Of a stretch of DNA of 64,000 nucleotides, positions 28,951 to 41,660 are shown in pieces. Made by a program: the position numbers and the translations under genes. Source of the DNA: Megascapheus bottae (lineage: Eukaryota > Chordata > Mammalia > Rodentia > Geomyidae); the NCBI GenBank assembly GCA_024803745.1, contig JANJXV010000024.1:7224106-7288105 (forward strand), written 5' to 3'. Under the pieces are notes generated by a model that saw only the letters and a list, made by a program, of their open reading frames with translations, searched no databases and was not told the DNA's origin. Every line of letters starts with the position of its first letter. The first letter of the stretch is position 1.

Positions 28951-30539
28951 TCGATAAATATGAATCTGGCCCTCCTAAAACAACAGCAAATCATTTGTAT
29001 ACAGAAATATGCACATCATACATTTGTGAATAGAAACAAGGGGAAAGAAAACTGTCTTTGCTTTGTTACTGAGTGATTCCATAGTGGAGCCACAATATTT
29101 TACCAGAATACTGTATGAAATCCTTCCAGATAGTGAAATTACTTAAATAAAACTCCAAGGTCTCTTGAGATGCTACTATATTTGAGAGGCTTGGGATCAT
29201 CAGACATTGACACTTTGAGTGAATTTTATCACAATGTTTTTCTCCTACCAGTTGTCTAACTTTGATCCTAATCTGTAAACTAGAGGATGGGAGTCATTTT
29301 GAAGGAAAGCCTGTTGAGAATATTCCTCTAGAAGAGAAAGAAGCCTGAGAGACAGGAGGCATTAGCTGTCATAGAGTTACTGTGATCTACCATGCACAGT
29401 CACCTTTAACACAGTTGATAAATGACTAGGTGTAAATCCATAATGAAGAATTGCTAAATTGTCACAAATCGGTTACTGGAAAGATAAAACTTCCAGAGGT
29501 GACCTGACTGTTTTATACTTATTACCTATTGATTTGCCTTTGACAACCTTGCACAGACAGAATACCTAGTAAACACCACATGGCTGCGTTCCTTTCTCCA
29601 TTTGCTGTTGTCCACTGCGGCGCCTTGCACTGATTCTCCTTGTCTTCCTTCACTGTCAAGCAGTAGACCACTACATCTAAGAGCAGACCACTAAGAGTGT
29701 CTACAAGGACAGGAAACCCTGTTCCACTTCAGACACTCACTTGTTCAAGTAACGACAGAAATATGACATTTATGTTCATTCTTTATTACTTAGAGAGTTT
29801 GAATAAATTTTTTCTTCCAGTGCAATTTGGAAAGAAGCACATCAGGATCAATGTGGCTGTCCAGGTGACTTAAGGCTTTTCCGATTAATTCTCTGGTCCT
29901 AGGCTTTCTTCAAATAGAAAAGGAATTATTCAAAAATGGTAAAGCAACAACTGTCCTTTTATAAATTCTCAACATACTATTATAAGTTATTTATATGAAA
30001 TCAAGCTTCTAAGACATGATGATTGGGAATAAATACAAATTTTTTTAAAAATTGCTTGAAGAAGCCACTGAATAAATACATTGAAGAATGTACGGTTGGC
30101 CATTTTTAAGTATTTTAAAAATTGTAATTAGATATTTCCATTGTCTCCATCTGCCTGAGAAATAAGGTACTCAGTGACCCTTGCATGACCCAAAAAGGTT
30201 ATGTCATGCCTCTTTCAGGCCAATAAAAAGAAAGTAGTTTAAACAGTGTGTCCACCTTTGCCATGTTTATTTCCATATTTCAATGCATTCTGACTACTGC
30301 CCACCTGTCTCTCAGAGAACAGAACACAAACACTTGAAGCAACAATTCTTATGGGTCTAGAAGACTCAGGGGAGGCTGATTTGTTACTGATATTGTGTTT
30401 GCAATTTGCTTGTTTTTCTAGAGCCTCGGTTGAGACAATTTGCCCATTTTGTCCATCAGGCTATAAGAATAAGAAAAGAAAAAGGAAAGAACAGGAGATG
30501 TAAAGACTGAAGAAAGGGGAGAAATAAAAACAAAATGAA

Positions 30540-30724
30540 GGTTGGGAGTTTGGCCTAGTGGTAAAGTGCTTGCCTAGCATGCAAGAAGACCAGGATTCGA
30601 TTCCTTGGTACCACATTCATAGGAAAAAAAAAAGCCAGAAATGGTGCTGTGACTCAAGTGGTAGAGCTCTAGCCTTGAGAAAGCCCAAGGACAATGCTGA
30701 GGTCTCGAGTTCAAGAGCCAGGAC
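30540..30724 (+). mobile_element. IDL-Geo dimeric SINE that seeds an AAAG array
   Basis: Complete ID monomer (GTTGGGAGTTTGGCCTAGTG, CCAGGATTCGATTCCTTGGT) and Geo monomer. The A tail has turned into the AAAG microsatellite that follows. An 11-bp repeat (AACAAAATGAA) at 30529-30539 recurs at 31064-31074, after the next SINE. Confidence 0.85.
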
Positions 30725-30763
30725 AAGAAAGAAGGAGAGAAAGAAAGAAAGAAAGAAAGAAAC

Positions 30764-30846
<83 letters not shown>

Positions 30847-30885
30847 GAGGGAGGGAGGGAGGGAGGAAGGAAGAGAGAAGGAAGG
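30725..30885 (+). repeat. (AAAG)n / (GGGA)n microsatellite
   Basis: About 30 AAAG units with one CAAG interruption, then (GGGA)5 and mixed GGAA units. It is purine-only over about 160 bp. Confidence 0.95.
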
Positions 30886-30893
30886 ACTACATT

Positions 30894-31054
30894 TGGGGGC
30901 TGGGAATTTGGCTTAGTGGTAGAGTGCTTTTCCAGGAAGACCCAGATTGGATTCCTTGGTACCACATACATAGAAAAAAGCTGGAAGTGGTGCTATGGCT
31001 CAAGTAATAGAGCTCTAGGACAGTGCTCAGACTCTGAGTTCAAGCCAAAAAAAA
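30894..31054 (+). mobile_element. IDL-Geo SINE, with a short deletion
   Basis: GGGGCTGGGAATTTGGCTTA and GATTGGATTCCTTGGTACCA (ID), then GTGGTGCTATGGCTCAAGTA (Geo). It lacks the GCCTTGAGAAAGTCCAAG portion of Geo and ends in an A tail. Confidence 0.85.
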
Positions 31055-33246
31055 AAGTAAATGAACAAAATGAATTAAAGGAGAAATGAAAGAGGGGTGT
31101 CTAAACCCTACAGAAATGAAAGCCGATGTCTCTTTATGTCACAATGACAAGTAAGCCTTAAATTCTTAAAGGTTATGCAGAAACAGGCAATAAATAGTCC
31201 AGCCTTTAGCTGAAAACTAAACCTGATTAACAGATGTGTCTTTGGTTTTGGTCATGAATTAACTGCTGTGCTGACAATAAAAAGATGGTCTTAATCAGAG
31301 ATTGGATACTGATATTTACAAAAGGAAAATAAATGTTTTGTGTTGTATAAACTAATCTGATTAGTGGTACTTTTTAAACTTTATTTTTAAAGGGCTAAAT
31401 CTTTTCTTAGCTTTCTCTTTATAATAATAAGGCCTCTTGCATCAGAAATAAGCCTGGGCCATTGCAACTCATTTGCTCATGATGCTTCTTACATGAAAGT
31501 TGTCCTTTCATTTATATTCCCACTGTACCAATGTGTGCCTGTAAGTCTATTCAGTGAATCTGTTCAATTGTCAGTTCAAAACTGATCATGGTTCAACATT
31601 CTTTACTGTCCCCTATGCTTTACTCTACATTATCAATCTATGAGCTTAAATAATATCTAAAACTTAACTTTCAGGTTTTTCAATTATCTGTACATATTTC
31701 AAATGGCATCTATGTATAATAACTATGATTTGAAACACTGCCACTACCAGAGGAATTATAATTAGCATCACAATGCACCAAATAATATATGCTACTACTG
31801 TAATCTAATTAAACATTCATATAAAAGAGCATTTGCTGTGGAGGAAAACTTAAATGCATAACTCCAAGACATTCCCAAGTCATGCCTGGTCATGATCCAG
31901 TAGTTATGCCAAGATTCCATGTTTTCTAGTACTATTTATTATCCATGCTTCCTTGTCCATTGTTCCTGTCTCACTGTCTTCCTATCAGGCTGTCATTCTA
32001 TCTAGATGCTGTATCACTGAGTTGATGACGAGTGAAGTACCACACATCCAACCTGCCCAGATGGAGTCAGACACACTTCAGCTGTAGAAAAGTACAAAAT
32101 TGGAAACTGTGGATGAATACTCATTTACCAGACTAGATGGTGTTCTAAGAACCTTAAATAATGGAAGTCAATCTCTTGCAAGATTTAAGAAAGATGCAGC
32201 CATATGCTGCTTAACAATAAAGGATACATGAAAGATGTGCTGTTATAGCATTGTGCCATTGTATGTACATCACAGTATATTTTTATAATCCTAGATGGTA
32301 ATAGCCACTATATACTGAGGCTGTCTAGGGCCATCCATCATATATGTGGTTCACTGTTGAATGTAATATATTTATACTATTCTTCACTGCATAAAGTTGC
32401 CAAAGGAATGTGTACAATGAAACAAAAAATAAAATAAAAGTTTCCCAAAATGTTCAAAAAATGTTCCCAAACTGGTTAAAGTATTACATCAAGGGGTTGC
32501 AAAGAATTATAGCCATCTGCTCATATCTTCACAAATTAAATAAAATTGTCATTATATTAAATTAAATGACAAATGATCTTATTTTTAAATGTTAAATTGA
32601 AAGTTGTACTACTAAAGCTGCATTTATCATATGATACTTTATATAAAACATATACACAACCAGGACAAAAATCGAAAGTGCACACATTAAACTGCCACCA
32701 GGATCTGTGTTGGTCATCAGATCGTAGTGGCTTTTTGCCTATCAGAATTTAATCTTTCTACATTGAATATATACTCTTGTGGTTAAAATTTTTCAAAGAA
32801 GAATCAAATTACTTTAAAACCTAGGAAACAAAAGAAAATAATAAAAATGAAAACATTTAATTAAAAAAATGAAACATTACCTAAGTGTCCTGGCCTTGAA
32901 AGAGCCTAATCAGCAACACGATTTTTCTGAGAAATAAGTCTGTTTTACAGAATTTCTGGTTATAATAGGTGATGGTTTAGCTGTGAATATTTACTTTTGT
33001 TCTTTTCTAAAAGTCTACTATAATTGCAGTAAATTAATATGTAGGTAGTGTCAAACTTAAGGCTAGTGAATAAGAAAACTCTTATGAAATGTGAAAACTG
33101 TAAATCACCCAGATGATTGAGTTAAGGCTGAATTATCAGACCCAAGTAAGTAGAATCGCAAGCCATTAGAGAAGAACAGAAGCCAACCAGTGTGAAACCA
33201 CAGAATCTACAAAAGTATCCGGAACTCTGAATAGCATAATCTCCAC

Positions 33247-33294
33247 AAATCTATGTGGAAGTAGGGCTAAAAATCTATGTGAAAGTAGGACTAA
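33247..33294 (+). repeat. Two-copy 24-bp tandem duplication
   Basis: AAATCTATGTGGAAGTAGGG plus CTAA is repeated at once with two changes. Confidence 0.85.
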
Positions 33295-33861
33295 AAACAA
33301 AGGGATGGACTGAAAGTCTAGGAAGCAGTTAGATCCAACTCTTCTCCTCACAACAGAAAACTTAAATGTCAGATCCAGGATGCTTAGACTGAGAGGTATC
33401 AGAAGTGAGTATATGTATGCTATGAAAATTTAGGGTAGTAGGAGTTATGATCCCCCAAAAGACTTCTTCCCCTACTAGATGGAAGAACTTTAGCCAGTAT
33501 CATTAAAACAGGAAATAGAAATGTTTTTATCTGAGACAACTGACCAGCATAAAAGACAAGACATAAATATAATCCTACTGGAGATGTGCCAGTAAAATGG
33601 CTCATCAAGGTCACCATCAACAACCCAAGTCAAGAAGGACTACCCACATGTTCAGAACTGCTAATTGGCTAAGTATTCCACTTATAATCATGAACATCTA
33701 CTCTACCAAGGATTACCGGATACCGGTGGCAAGTTTCTAAACTGGTGGATGGAGACAAAGCCAACAGAAAAAAAAAAGAACCTTGGGAGAAGTACAATTT
33801 CAAAATGTCTCATTCATATATCATGTTACAGAGAGTAAGAGTCTCTCCCCAAGTAGGTGCA

Positions 33862-34225
33862 CCTCTATGTTAACTTCTTCGGGCTGCTGGAGCATAGTAC
33901 CAGAAGCAAAGTGCCTTAAAACAACAGGAATGTATTCTCCTCAAGTGTGAAATCAGGATGCCACCAAGGCTAGGGTCTCTTGGAAGCTCTAAAAGAAATG
34001 ATTCATTACCTCCAAGCTTCCTGCTTTTTTGACTCCATTGTTGGCTTGAGCCATCACTCCAAGCTCTGCTTCCAGCACTCCACTCAGCCCCCACCACCTT
34101 CACATGGCCATCTCCTGCTCTGTCTCTTTTGTGTAGCCTCTTCTGTCCCTCATTAAAACACTTGTATCATACTTAGAGAACACCCGGATAATCCAGGATG
34201 AGCTAATAATGAAATTCATAATGCA
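33862..34225 (-). mobile_element. Ancient interspersed repeat, reverse copy
   Basis: GGGCTGCTGGAGCATAGTAC, CCTTAAAACAACAGGAATGT, TCTCTTGGAAGCTCTAAAAG and GGATAATCCAGGATGAGCTA follow the order of a common old mammalian repeat. I cannot name the family. It is the reverse partner of the copy at 34.28-34.69 kb. Confidence 0.55.
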
Positions 34226-34279
34226 ATTCCATGTACAAGATTGATACTGGAATGTCAGTGTCCTTTTGTTGGTCATCAT

Positions 34280-34690
34280 TAATCACACTAAAGCAAACTA
34301 ATCTCAGAAACCTATAAATGTGGTTCTCACATGGTAAAAATACTTTACAAATGTGATTAAGTTAAAGATCTGGAGGTGAGAACATTTTCCCTGGAATGCC
34401 TGTATGATCCCAATATGACAAGGATAAGGATCCTTGAAATGAGGAAACAAAAAGCTCATGGACAGAAAAGGAGATGTGATGACAGAGAAGTCCCAGAGAC
34501 GGCATGCTGAAGAGGACAGAGGGTCTCTAGAAACTCAGGAAGCTCAGGAAATGGGCAGCCCCCTTGCAGCCTCCAGTGCACCCTAGTATCTCGAGGTCTC
34601 TTGTAAACTTGTGACCTCCAGGCGGGCAAGGTGATAAATGGTATGTTGTTTCCAGTCATTAAATTTGTAGAAAAGTTTTAGAGAGAAAAG
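34280..34690 (+). mobile_element. Ancient interspersed repeat, forward copy
   Basis: GTGGTTCTCACATGGTAAAA, ACAAATGTGATTAAGTTAAA, CAATATGACAAGGATAAGGA, TGTGACCTCCAGG and GTATGTTGTTTCCAGTCATT match the same family as the preceding copy in the opposite orientation. Confidence 0.55.
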
Positions 34691-35198
34691 GGAAACCAAG
34701 AAATACAAGGCAGATAAGTAGGTAGATAGGTGATAGACAGCTAAAATCAGAACAAAACACTTCATTTTTAAAAGGAAGATGGAGAGAACATGAGAAGAAC
34801 TCTTAGAAATCATACATTTCCACACACACACAAAAACAAGAAAAACATGATCACTGGGATGAAGATGAAGATTTCTGAAAAGCTTCCCAGTGGGGTATCT
34901 CTCCATGCTGTCAATTCTGGTTACATCAGGTCTGTGGAACACTGTAAGACACTGTCACGATGAAGCTGCTAGCACTTCCCATTCAGCTGAGGAAATCTAG
35001 AAAACGGGTGTTTGGGAGGATTTGTCGATGTATATTGAAACTAAGTGCGTCCCTCCCGAAGCTGCGTGCTGGGACAAAGAGGACGACCATCCCCAATAGA
35101 GGAGGACCGGTCTTCGGTCAAGGGTATAAGAGTAGCTGCTCTCCCCTGCTGGAACCTCCAAATAAGCTCTCAAAATTGCCCAGCAAATTTCCAGTGTT

Positions 35199-35260
35199 CA
35201 CACACACACACACACGCACTCACACACACACACACACACGCACTCACACACACACACACA
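35199..35260 (+). repeat. (CA)n microsatellite with GCACT interruptions
   Basis: Three CA blocks separated by two identical GCACT pieces, so a 27-28 bp block has been duplicated. Confidence 0.9.
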
Positions 35261-37499
35261 AAAGTGATGAAGATTTGAGTGCATGACTATGCTAATTAGC
35301 TTTCTGCACTGATTCTACATTGTACACATATGTCACAGCATCATTTAGGACCCTCTACATGTGGAACCTAAATTCTGTATTTAGAGTATGTCAACTTATG
35401 AGATACTTAAGCAAACTGGAGGGGGGAAACAAGGAGAAAAGTAAAACAAGTACAATATATGGCTTATTACGAATAACAGTGTGCAATAATAATACAAACC
35501 TCATTGTTCACCTAAGCATAATTTTAATATCCGTAATAAAATAGAAATGAGCTTTAAAATGACATGTGTTCAAGATAGGCGTAGGGGAAGATTGTATATA
35601 ATGCTTAAAAGCTAAAGGAATAAAAATAAAAAAGTTAACAAGTCTAAGTATTACATTTAACAAGCTGAAGAAAAATATCAAAATAATCTGTTGAAAGAAA
35701 CAAAAGTTGTTACTTCTGCTAGGGAAGAGTAAAGTCAGATTTTTTTAAAAATTGAATCAATGCTTCATATATATGAATTTTAAAATCTATCATGTTATAA
35801 TAATTTTCAGGATAGGATCATTTTACTTCAATTATTTTAGAAAATATCTTTTGATTCTCTCTTACATGCTTTGATTAGCCTAGCAAATAGCAAAGTTAAA
35901 ATATTAAAAAAAAAGAGCTACATAGAAAGAATCCAAGCCTTGCTGAAGGTTACTGCATAAAAATGAAGCCTGAAAGACAAACAGCATAGCTGGGCTCAAT
36001 ATTATTAAGTGCTTCTTCTGTTTTCTCCAGCTGTGAAGTATATCTATGACTCACAACTCTTTTGTTTCTTCACTTTGAAATTCCAAGTAAGACACACCTT
36101 AAAGCAAACAACTACCAAAAATGACCCTCTATTGCAAATGTTGTCAAGTGGCTTTCATTATGCCCCCCAAAGGGAAGAATTTTTCTTTATATGCATCTAG
36201 TCTTCAGCATCTATAACATGTTTCTCCTAGACTAAGTTCTATCAACAAATAATTGTAAATATTCATATTTTTATGATCATCAACATGCATTAACACTTTA
36301 TATAACATAGCACTTCTATCACTTCTGTGACATTGATTTTCTGTTTGTCTTCATTGGAAGACATTAGTTTATTATTAGTTGTATTAATATTAATTACTTT
36401 CCTCATATTCTTCTGGGCCACTTGTCTAAGATGGCACAGTACAATGAATCGGGAATTTATTTTAATGTTCTGAAAGGAAATGGCAAGCAGTAAAACAAAG
36501 TAAATTTGTTCTAAGACTTGTTCTACAATTGAAAAGGTAGACGATATTATGTAGGATGCCACAAGCTCTGATAAAAATCATTTTTCTTTTGAGTTAACCT
36601 GTGTAGCAGGGGATTACTGATAATAAGAGCTTCAATGAATAGTGATTTAGTAGTCCTCCTTGGGCACTCAGCCCATCTGCTGCCAACTTTTACCATCCAA
36701 GTTGCCTTCCTGTGAATTTTGAGTACTTGAATCACTACACTTTACAGTAGGTATAGCAGAATTGCTTAACATCTCTCTGCCCAAGAAACTGCAGATTTCC
36801 TTTACACTTCCATATCCTCCATTCTTCCTTCTATATGGAGGATTCTGGACTCCAATCTACACCATCCTTCCCTTGGAAAAACAGCAGCCAATCAAGTTGT
36901 TGTGGTTATTGTTGTTTTTAACCATGATTGTCTCTAAAGTAAGATGGCTGCATGATCCCTCTTCCTAGACTTCCATATTCTCAAGTAGCATTTCTGCTCT
37001 TCATTTATTGTAGCCCCTTCCTAGTTTCTTCCCTCTGAATTAGTGCTTATTAGGGATGTTGTTTAGCCAGGAATTTTCAGGACAGTCCCATTGACCTACA
37101 TAGCCTCTCAGACTGACACAAGAGGTGGATATTCTGGTCACCTTTGCTTTTTCAGCTTTGCTTTTTCAGTGGTTTGCAGTCCAGCAAGGAGGAATAGGAA
37201 ACTCCTTTTCATATTGTCTAGCACCACTAGAAAGCTTTGTCCTTGCTAAAGCTGATACTTTGCCCAAACTAGTGCAGTTCTCTAAGTGCATGCTTTATAC
37301 ATCAGAATCCCTGGGGCAAAGCTCGTGGGGTATGAGGGTAAGATTCCAGCCCTGAGCCCCACCCTCAACTGCCAACAATTACTAGAAGATTAAGATATGC
37401 AGAGTACCAAATCAGTTCCTGAAGGGAAACTCCTTTCAGTCCAAGACGGCTGTAACTCAGTTAGCCTATATGGCAAATATTATCACTCCCCCAAACAGC

Positions 37500-37990
37500 A
37501 TTAAAAAATGACTCCACTGTGTTTGTCTGGTGCTGGTTTCATAGTGTGCCCTGGGGATTTCAGACAATGCACTGGTGCTAAAGTAGCAACTGGAATCTTT
37601 TACTCAGTCAGCTGGACTCTGACTCTGTTCTGGCATCTGGCCCAAGATATCAAAATTGTGGTTTTTCAGCCCATTTTGGAAGCTGTTTCACTAAGCCATG
37701 TGACAACCCCAAAAGTTGGTCTGGCACCAGGAGTCTTCATCAGATTGTGAACCCCTCTGAGAGCTTGCAGTGGGCTGTTTTGGTTATAGATGCCTCCTTT
37801 CCTGTAATCATTAACAGAAGGTGACAGGGTCTGCTGTGGGGACACACCTCACGCTTATTCTGTGTTTATGTCTCTAAGCTCTCATAAATCTGGGCTCTGT
37901 GTGCTTGCCCACTCAAATAAAAGCTTTCTCTGGGGAAAATCTCCAGGAAGAATTCGAGTTGTTAGTCTTGCTCCTCAAACTTACCTGCAA
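37500..37990 (+). mobile_element. Possible solitary retroviral-type LTR
   Basis: A GC-richer island ends in a block that looks like an LTR 3' half: TCTGGGCTCTGTGTGCTTGC, CCACTCAAATAAAAGC with a poly(A) signal, then TTTCTCTGGGG. No flanking coding remnants or clear TG...CA ends were found. It could be another repeat class or unique DNA. Confidence 0.35.
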
Positions 37991-38660
37991 GAGGCATCTG
38001 GAATGGGAACAGATTGAAAGGAATAAAGACTATCAGCCTACTTACTGATCCCCAAACACTAGCAAAAAGCGGAGCTGTAGAGGCTGCAGAGGTAGCCATC
38101 TGGTGGTCTCCTTAGAACTTGCTAGAATCATGTGTACATACTACACGTGTGATAGATACAAGACATGACAGATTTCCCTTTGAAAAGTAGCAAAATAGTA
38201 AATTATGTTAGTACTGAGAACTCTGGCTCTAATGTTTAGTTGATTCCATAATTCTGATGAGAGATTCCTTATCCGAAAAAATCACAACCACACAACCCTG
38301 CCATGAAACGTTGCCATTTATAAGCAAATGGGTGATGGGGGGGGTTATAAAAGATAACTTATACTCCTCGATTTAAGCTGATCATAATCTAACTGATTGA
38401 AAAAATCACCACAGCATATTAGGCTAGAATAAAGCAAGAAAAATTTAGAGGCACATATTGTGGTATTGACCTAATGTGCTTTAGGAATTGAGAGGAGGTT
38501 ATAATTAACCATGGTGGTCTCCTCAAGTGGAGGACCAAGAATTGCTAAAAGAAAAAAAAAGGAAAAGATCTGAGGTTGGAGTCAGTGTTTCTCAAGAAGT
38601 TAAAATATAAATAAATAATTCCTATTTGTGGAAAAGGGACAAAGAAATTGGGATGCTTAA

Positions 38661-39050
38661 GAGATTTACAATAGAACAAAACCTAGATAGTTAAGGCCAT
38701 ATAGAATGACACTAAATGAAAGGACCTCCAGGATATAGAAACAAAGCCATATAATGAGTGATTGTTATCTTTAATGTACTATGTTATCTCTCATCTCTTT
38801 TGCTGTCCCTTGGTTATCTCATATTGTTACAGTATTTCACTTGGTTATCTGATATATTGCATATATGCATATTTGGTTATTTGAAGTCGGATAGGGAAGG
38901 GAGGAAAACAAGATGGTGGGGTGGGGGGAGGGAAATGGGGACCAAGACATGAGAAAGGGTATCAATGTATGTGAAGTAATGCACCTCTTATCTGGTGAAT
39001 ATAATGTAACCCTTCTATTAATTACAATAAAAAATATATGAAAAAGAAAG
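38661..39050 (+). mobile_element. LINE-1 3' end, 5'-truncated, perfect 20-bp TSD
   Basis: The body starts GAGATTTACAATAGAACAAA, carries the polypurine block (GGTGGGGTGGGGGGAGGGAA) and ends ATTACAATAAAAAATATATG with an A/AAAG tail. Identical 20-bp flanks (starting AAAGAAATTGGG) lie at 38641-38660 and 39051-39070. This fixes the borders and shows L1-mediated insertion. Confidence 0.9.
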
Positions 39051-39085
39051 AAAGAAATTGGGATGCTTAAAAAGAATGAGTTTTA

Positions 39086-39320
39086 ACCAGGCAAAGTGGC
39101 TCATGCCTGTAATTCTAGCTATGCTGGAGGCTGAGATCTGAGGATCAAGGTTCAAAGCCAGCCCTGGCACAAAAGGATCTAAAACTCATCTCCAATTAAC
39201 CTCTAGGAAACAGGAAGTGGGGCTGGGCTCAGGGGTAGGGTGGTAGCCTTGTGCTAAAGAGCTCAGGGATAGCGCCCAGGCCAAGTTCAAGCCCCATGAC
39301 CCACCCCCCAAAAAAAAGTT
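39086..39320 (+). mobile_element. B1-Geo dimeric SINE
   Basis: GCAAAGTGGCTCATGCCTGT, GAGGCTGAGATCTGAGGATC, AATTAACCTCTAGGAAACAG and AGCTCAGGGATAGCGCCCAG. The final Geo part is degraded (AAGCCCCATGACCCACC). Confidence 0.8.
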
Positions 39321-41334
39321 TCAAGGAAATGGAGTGAATTTAGTAATAAAATAAAAAATAACACTGTGGGTAAATTCTGAATGAAAAGGTTTAGACATCA
39401 AACCAGTGGGTTGAAACTGATATAGGAAAACCAAAAGCAACATTTCTATGTGTTTCACATAATAATTCTGAAAAATGAAGAGACTGAGGCATAATCAATA
39501 CCAAGCATTGTTTGTTGCAGGATCCAATTTGTCAAGCCCACTTTTACTTGCTCCTACCTTAATGAGGATAGTACCAATGATTTATTTTATAAACAACCTT
39601 GAATACAAAAGATCCAGTAGCCTGTGATGATTTTTGACTAGTCTATGTGAGCAAATGTACTCTGAAAGTGTGAATAATTGATTTTTGAAGTAGTTTTCTT
39701 GATAATTTGCTAAAACCAGTCATAAGTAATGAACTGTTAGAGTTGTTTTATTTAGAAAAATTCATGCATAATCAAAGAATCCAGACTATGTACCTCAGAG
39801 TTGTGAGTTTTGCTTATTTGTACCTCTGGGCCACAGTGACTTCTTGTTTTTCAGGAACTATTGTCACTTAAAAAAATAAATGGCTACAAATATTGCTAGA
39901 AATAAGGCACTGTCAGATTAGGAGAGTTTTTATACTTTGTTTAAGCAAGGTGGCAGGAGAGGCTAATCAAGAGCCAGCCACTTTGTGTAACAGTTTTTGA
40001 GGCTTCTTCATAAGACAAAAAGTTGTAACTTCCGTAGTTGTGAATATTAAAACAACAACAACAACAAGATATCATCTCTTTCCAACCCCTACTCTATACT
40101 TCTGGCACTGTCACTGGTATTGCCTCTTGGCTCCTTCAGAGACTCATTTATTACTATAGGACTTTCAGGTCAGCAAAGGACAGCAGGACATCCAGAATGT
40201 TTTGTCAGTCCCTTCTTAAGCGCCAGTGGTCACGGCCTGTGCTCTCTCCCACACTTGCAGCATCCAGGTGGAATTTAAAATAGAATGGATGGGAACCCAG
40301 TTATGTAAAAAAGTCACCTCTCATCTTGTGTTCTATCATGGGAGCTAAAACCAGCTGGGGTGCTGCTGGTGTCAGTTTCCAGTGCATAAGTCTCTGTGAT
40401 CTGCAACAGAAATTCTTACAACAGGGCCCTTAGAAGTCTTGTCCTCTGATGGGCTGCCAGAGGCAGAGTCCAAGGCATATCAGTGCAGGCAGAGTTTTTA
40501 CTGAGTTTCCCAGGGACTGAGAGAAAACTACCAGAAGAAACAGACTCCCCTGACTTCTCCTTAACTAGTAATCTACAACTGCTTGAATGAGAGGTGATGT
40601 TTAATGCCAGCCACCTATTTATCTGGTTTGGCTGCATCATCTGGTCAGAGATGACTGCAATCTACATTCAGGACCTTGTGAAAGTTCCTTTGGGTGAAAT
40701 GAATGCCCTTGACACATACCGTTTCCATTTCTAAATTCTTTTCTTGCAGGACAGTGCAAAAACACTTTCCTTTCTACAAGGAAAATAAGTTAATGTCCTC
40801 CTTGTAATATCCAGAATCACATGTTGCCTGTTCTTGTTCCTTCACATTGCAAATGAGTATCATAATGACAATAGAAAGCAAATTAAATTGTGAAAATGCC
40901 AAATGGATTGTTAGTTTCCTGATCTGGGAAGACTTTCCCTTAGAATATAATATTTTAGATCTTTTTAGTATCAATGAATGAGACTTTTATGTTTAGGTTT
41001 ATATTGCATCTACGTTCACATTGTAATTCTGTATCTCATAGGGTGTGGAACCAAGGAAGAGTTGTACTTTTTTTTATTTGTTTGTTTGTAAAAATGTTTA
41101 AGAACATCTTCCAGATTTTATATTTGTTCATTATAATAAATTTATTTTTAAAACAAAAAGAAATCACAAACACCTTGATTATCTATGCAAGTTATTTTGG
41201 AGTAATGTGTTTTCTAATAGCATTGTTCACGTTTTAAGTGGTGAGCTCAGATCATAAGATGACATTGTGTTAACTCTCACTTATTCAATAGCTAATGCCA
41301 TGAACTTTAAAATTTACAGAAAAGGGCATCTGAG

Positions 41335-41660
41335 AACTGGGTGTGCTATGCAAGATCCCTCCTACTCAGGAAGCAAAGTTTGGGAAGATCTTAGTTCAGA
41401 ATCAATCCCAATTAAAAAATATTATCAAAAGCCTATTTTAACCAATAGTCTGAATATCATAGTATCATGATACATGAGAAGAGAAGGAAGGAGGATGAAG
41501 GTCTGAGACTAACCTGATCCAAAAACCTGAAATACTCTTTGAAATATAACTAGGAGTTTTAAAAAAGGAGTGGAAATGTGGCTCAAGTTGTAGAGCATCA
41601 GGCTACCAAGCATACGGTCCTGAGTTTGAACCCTAGTATCACTAAAAGAAATAAGTAAAT
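41335..41660 (+). mobile_element. Diverged B1-like and tRNA-like SINE pieces
   Basis: GGGTGTGCTATGCAAGATCC ... TACTCAGGAAGC (B1-like) is followed by a separate tRNA-derived piece at 41570-41650 (GGAAATGTGGCTCAAGTTGT ... CCTGAGTTTGAACCCTAGTA). Both are old. Confidence 0.45.

Noticed and set aside
30558..31089. Lys/Arg-rich open frames of 131-149 codons
   Set aside because: They run through two SINEs and an AAAG microsatellite.
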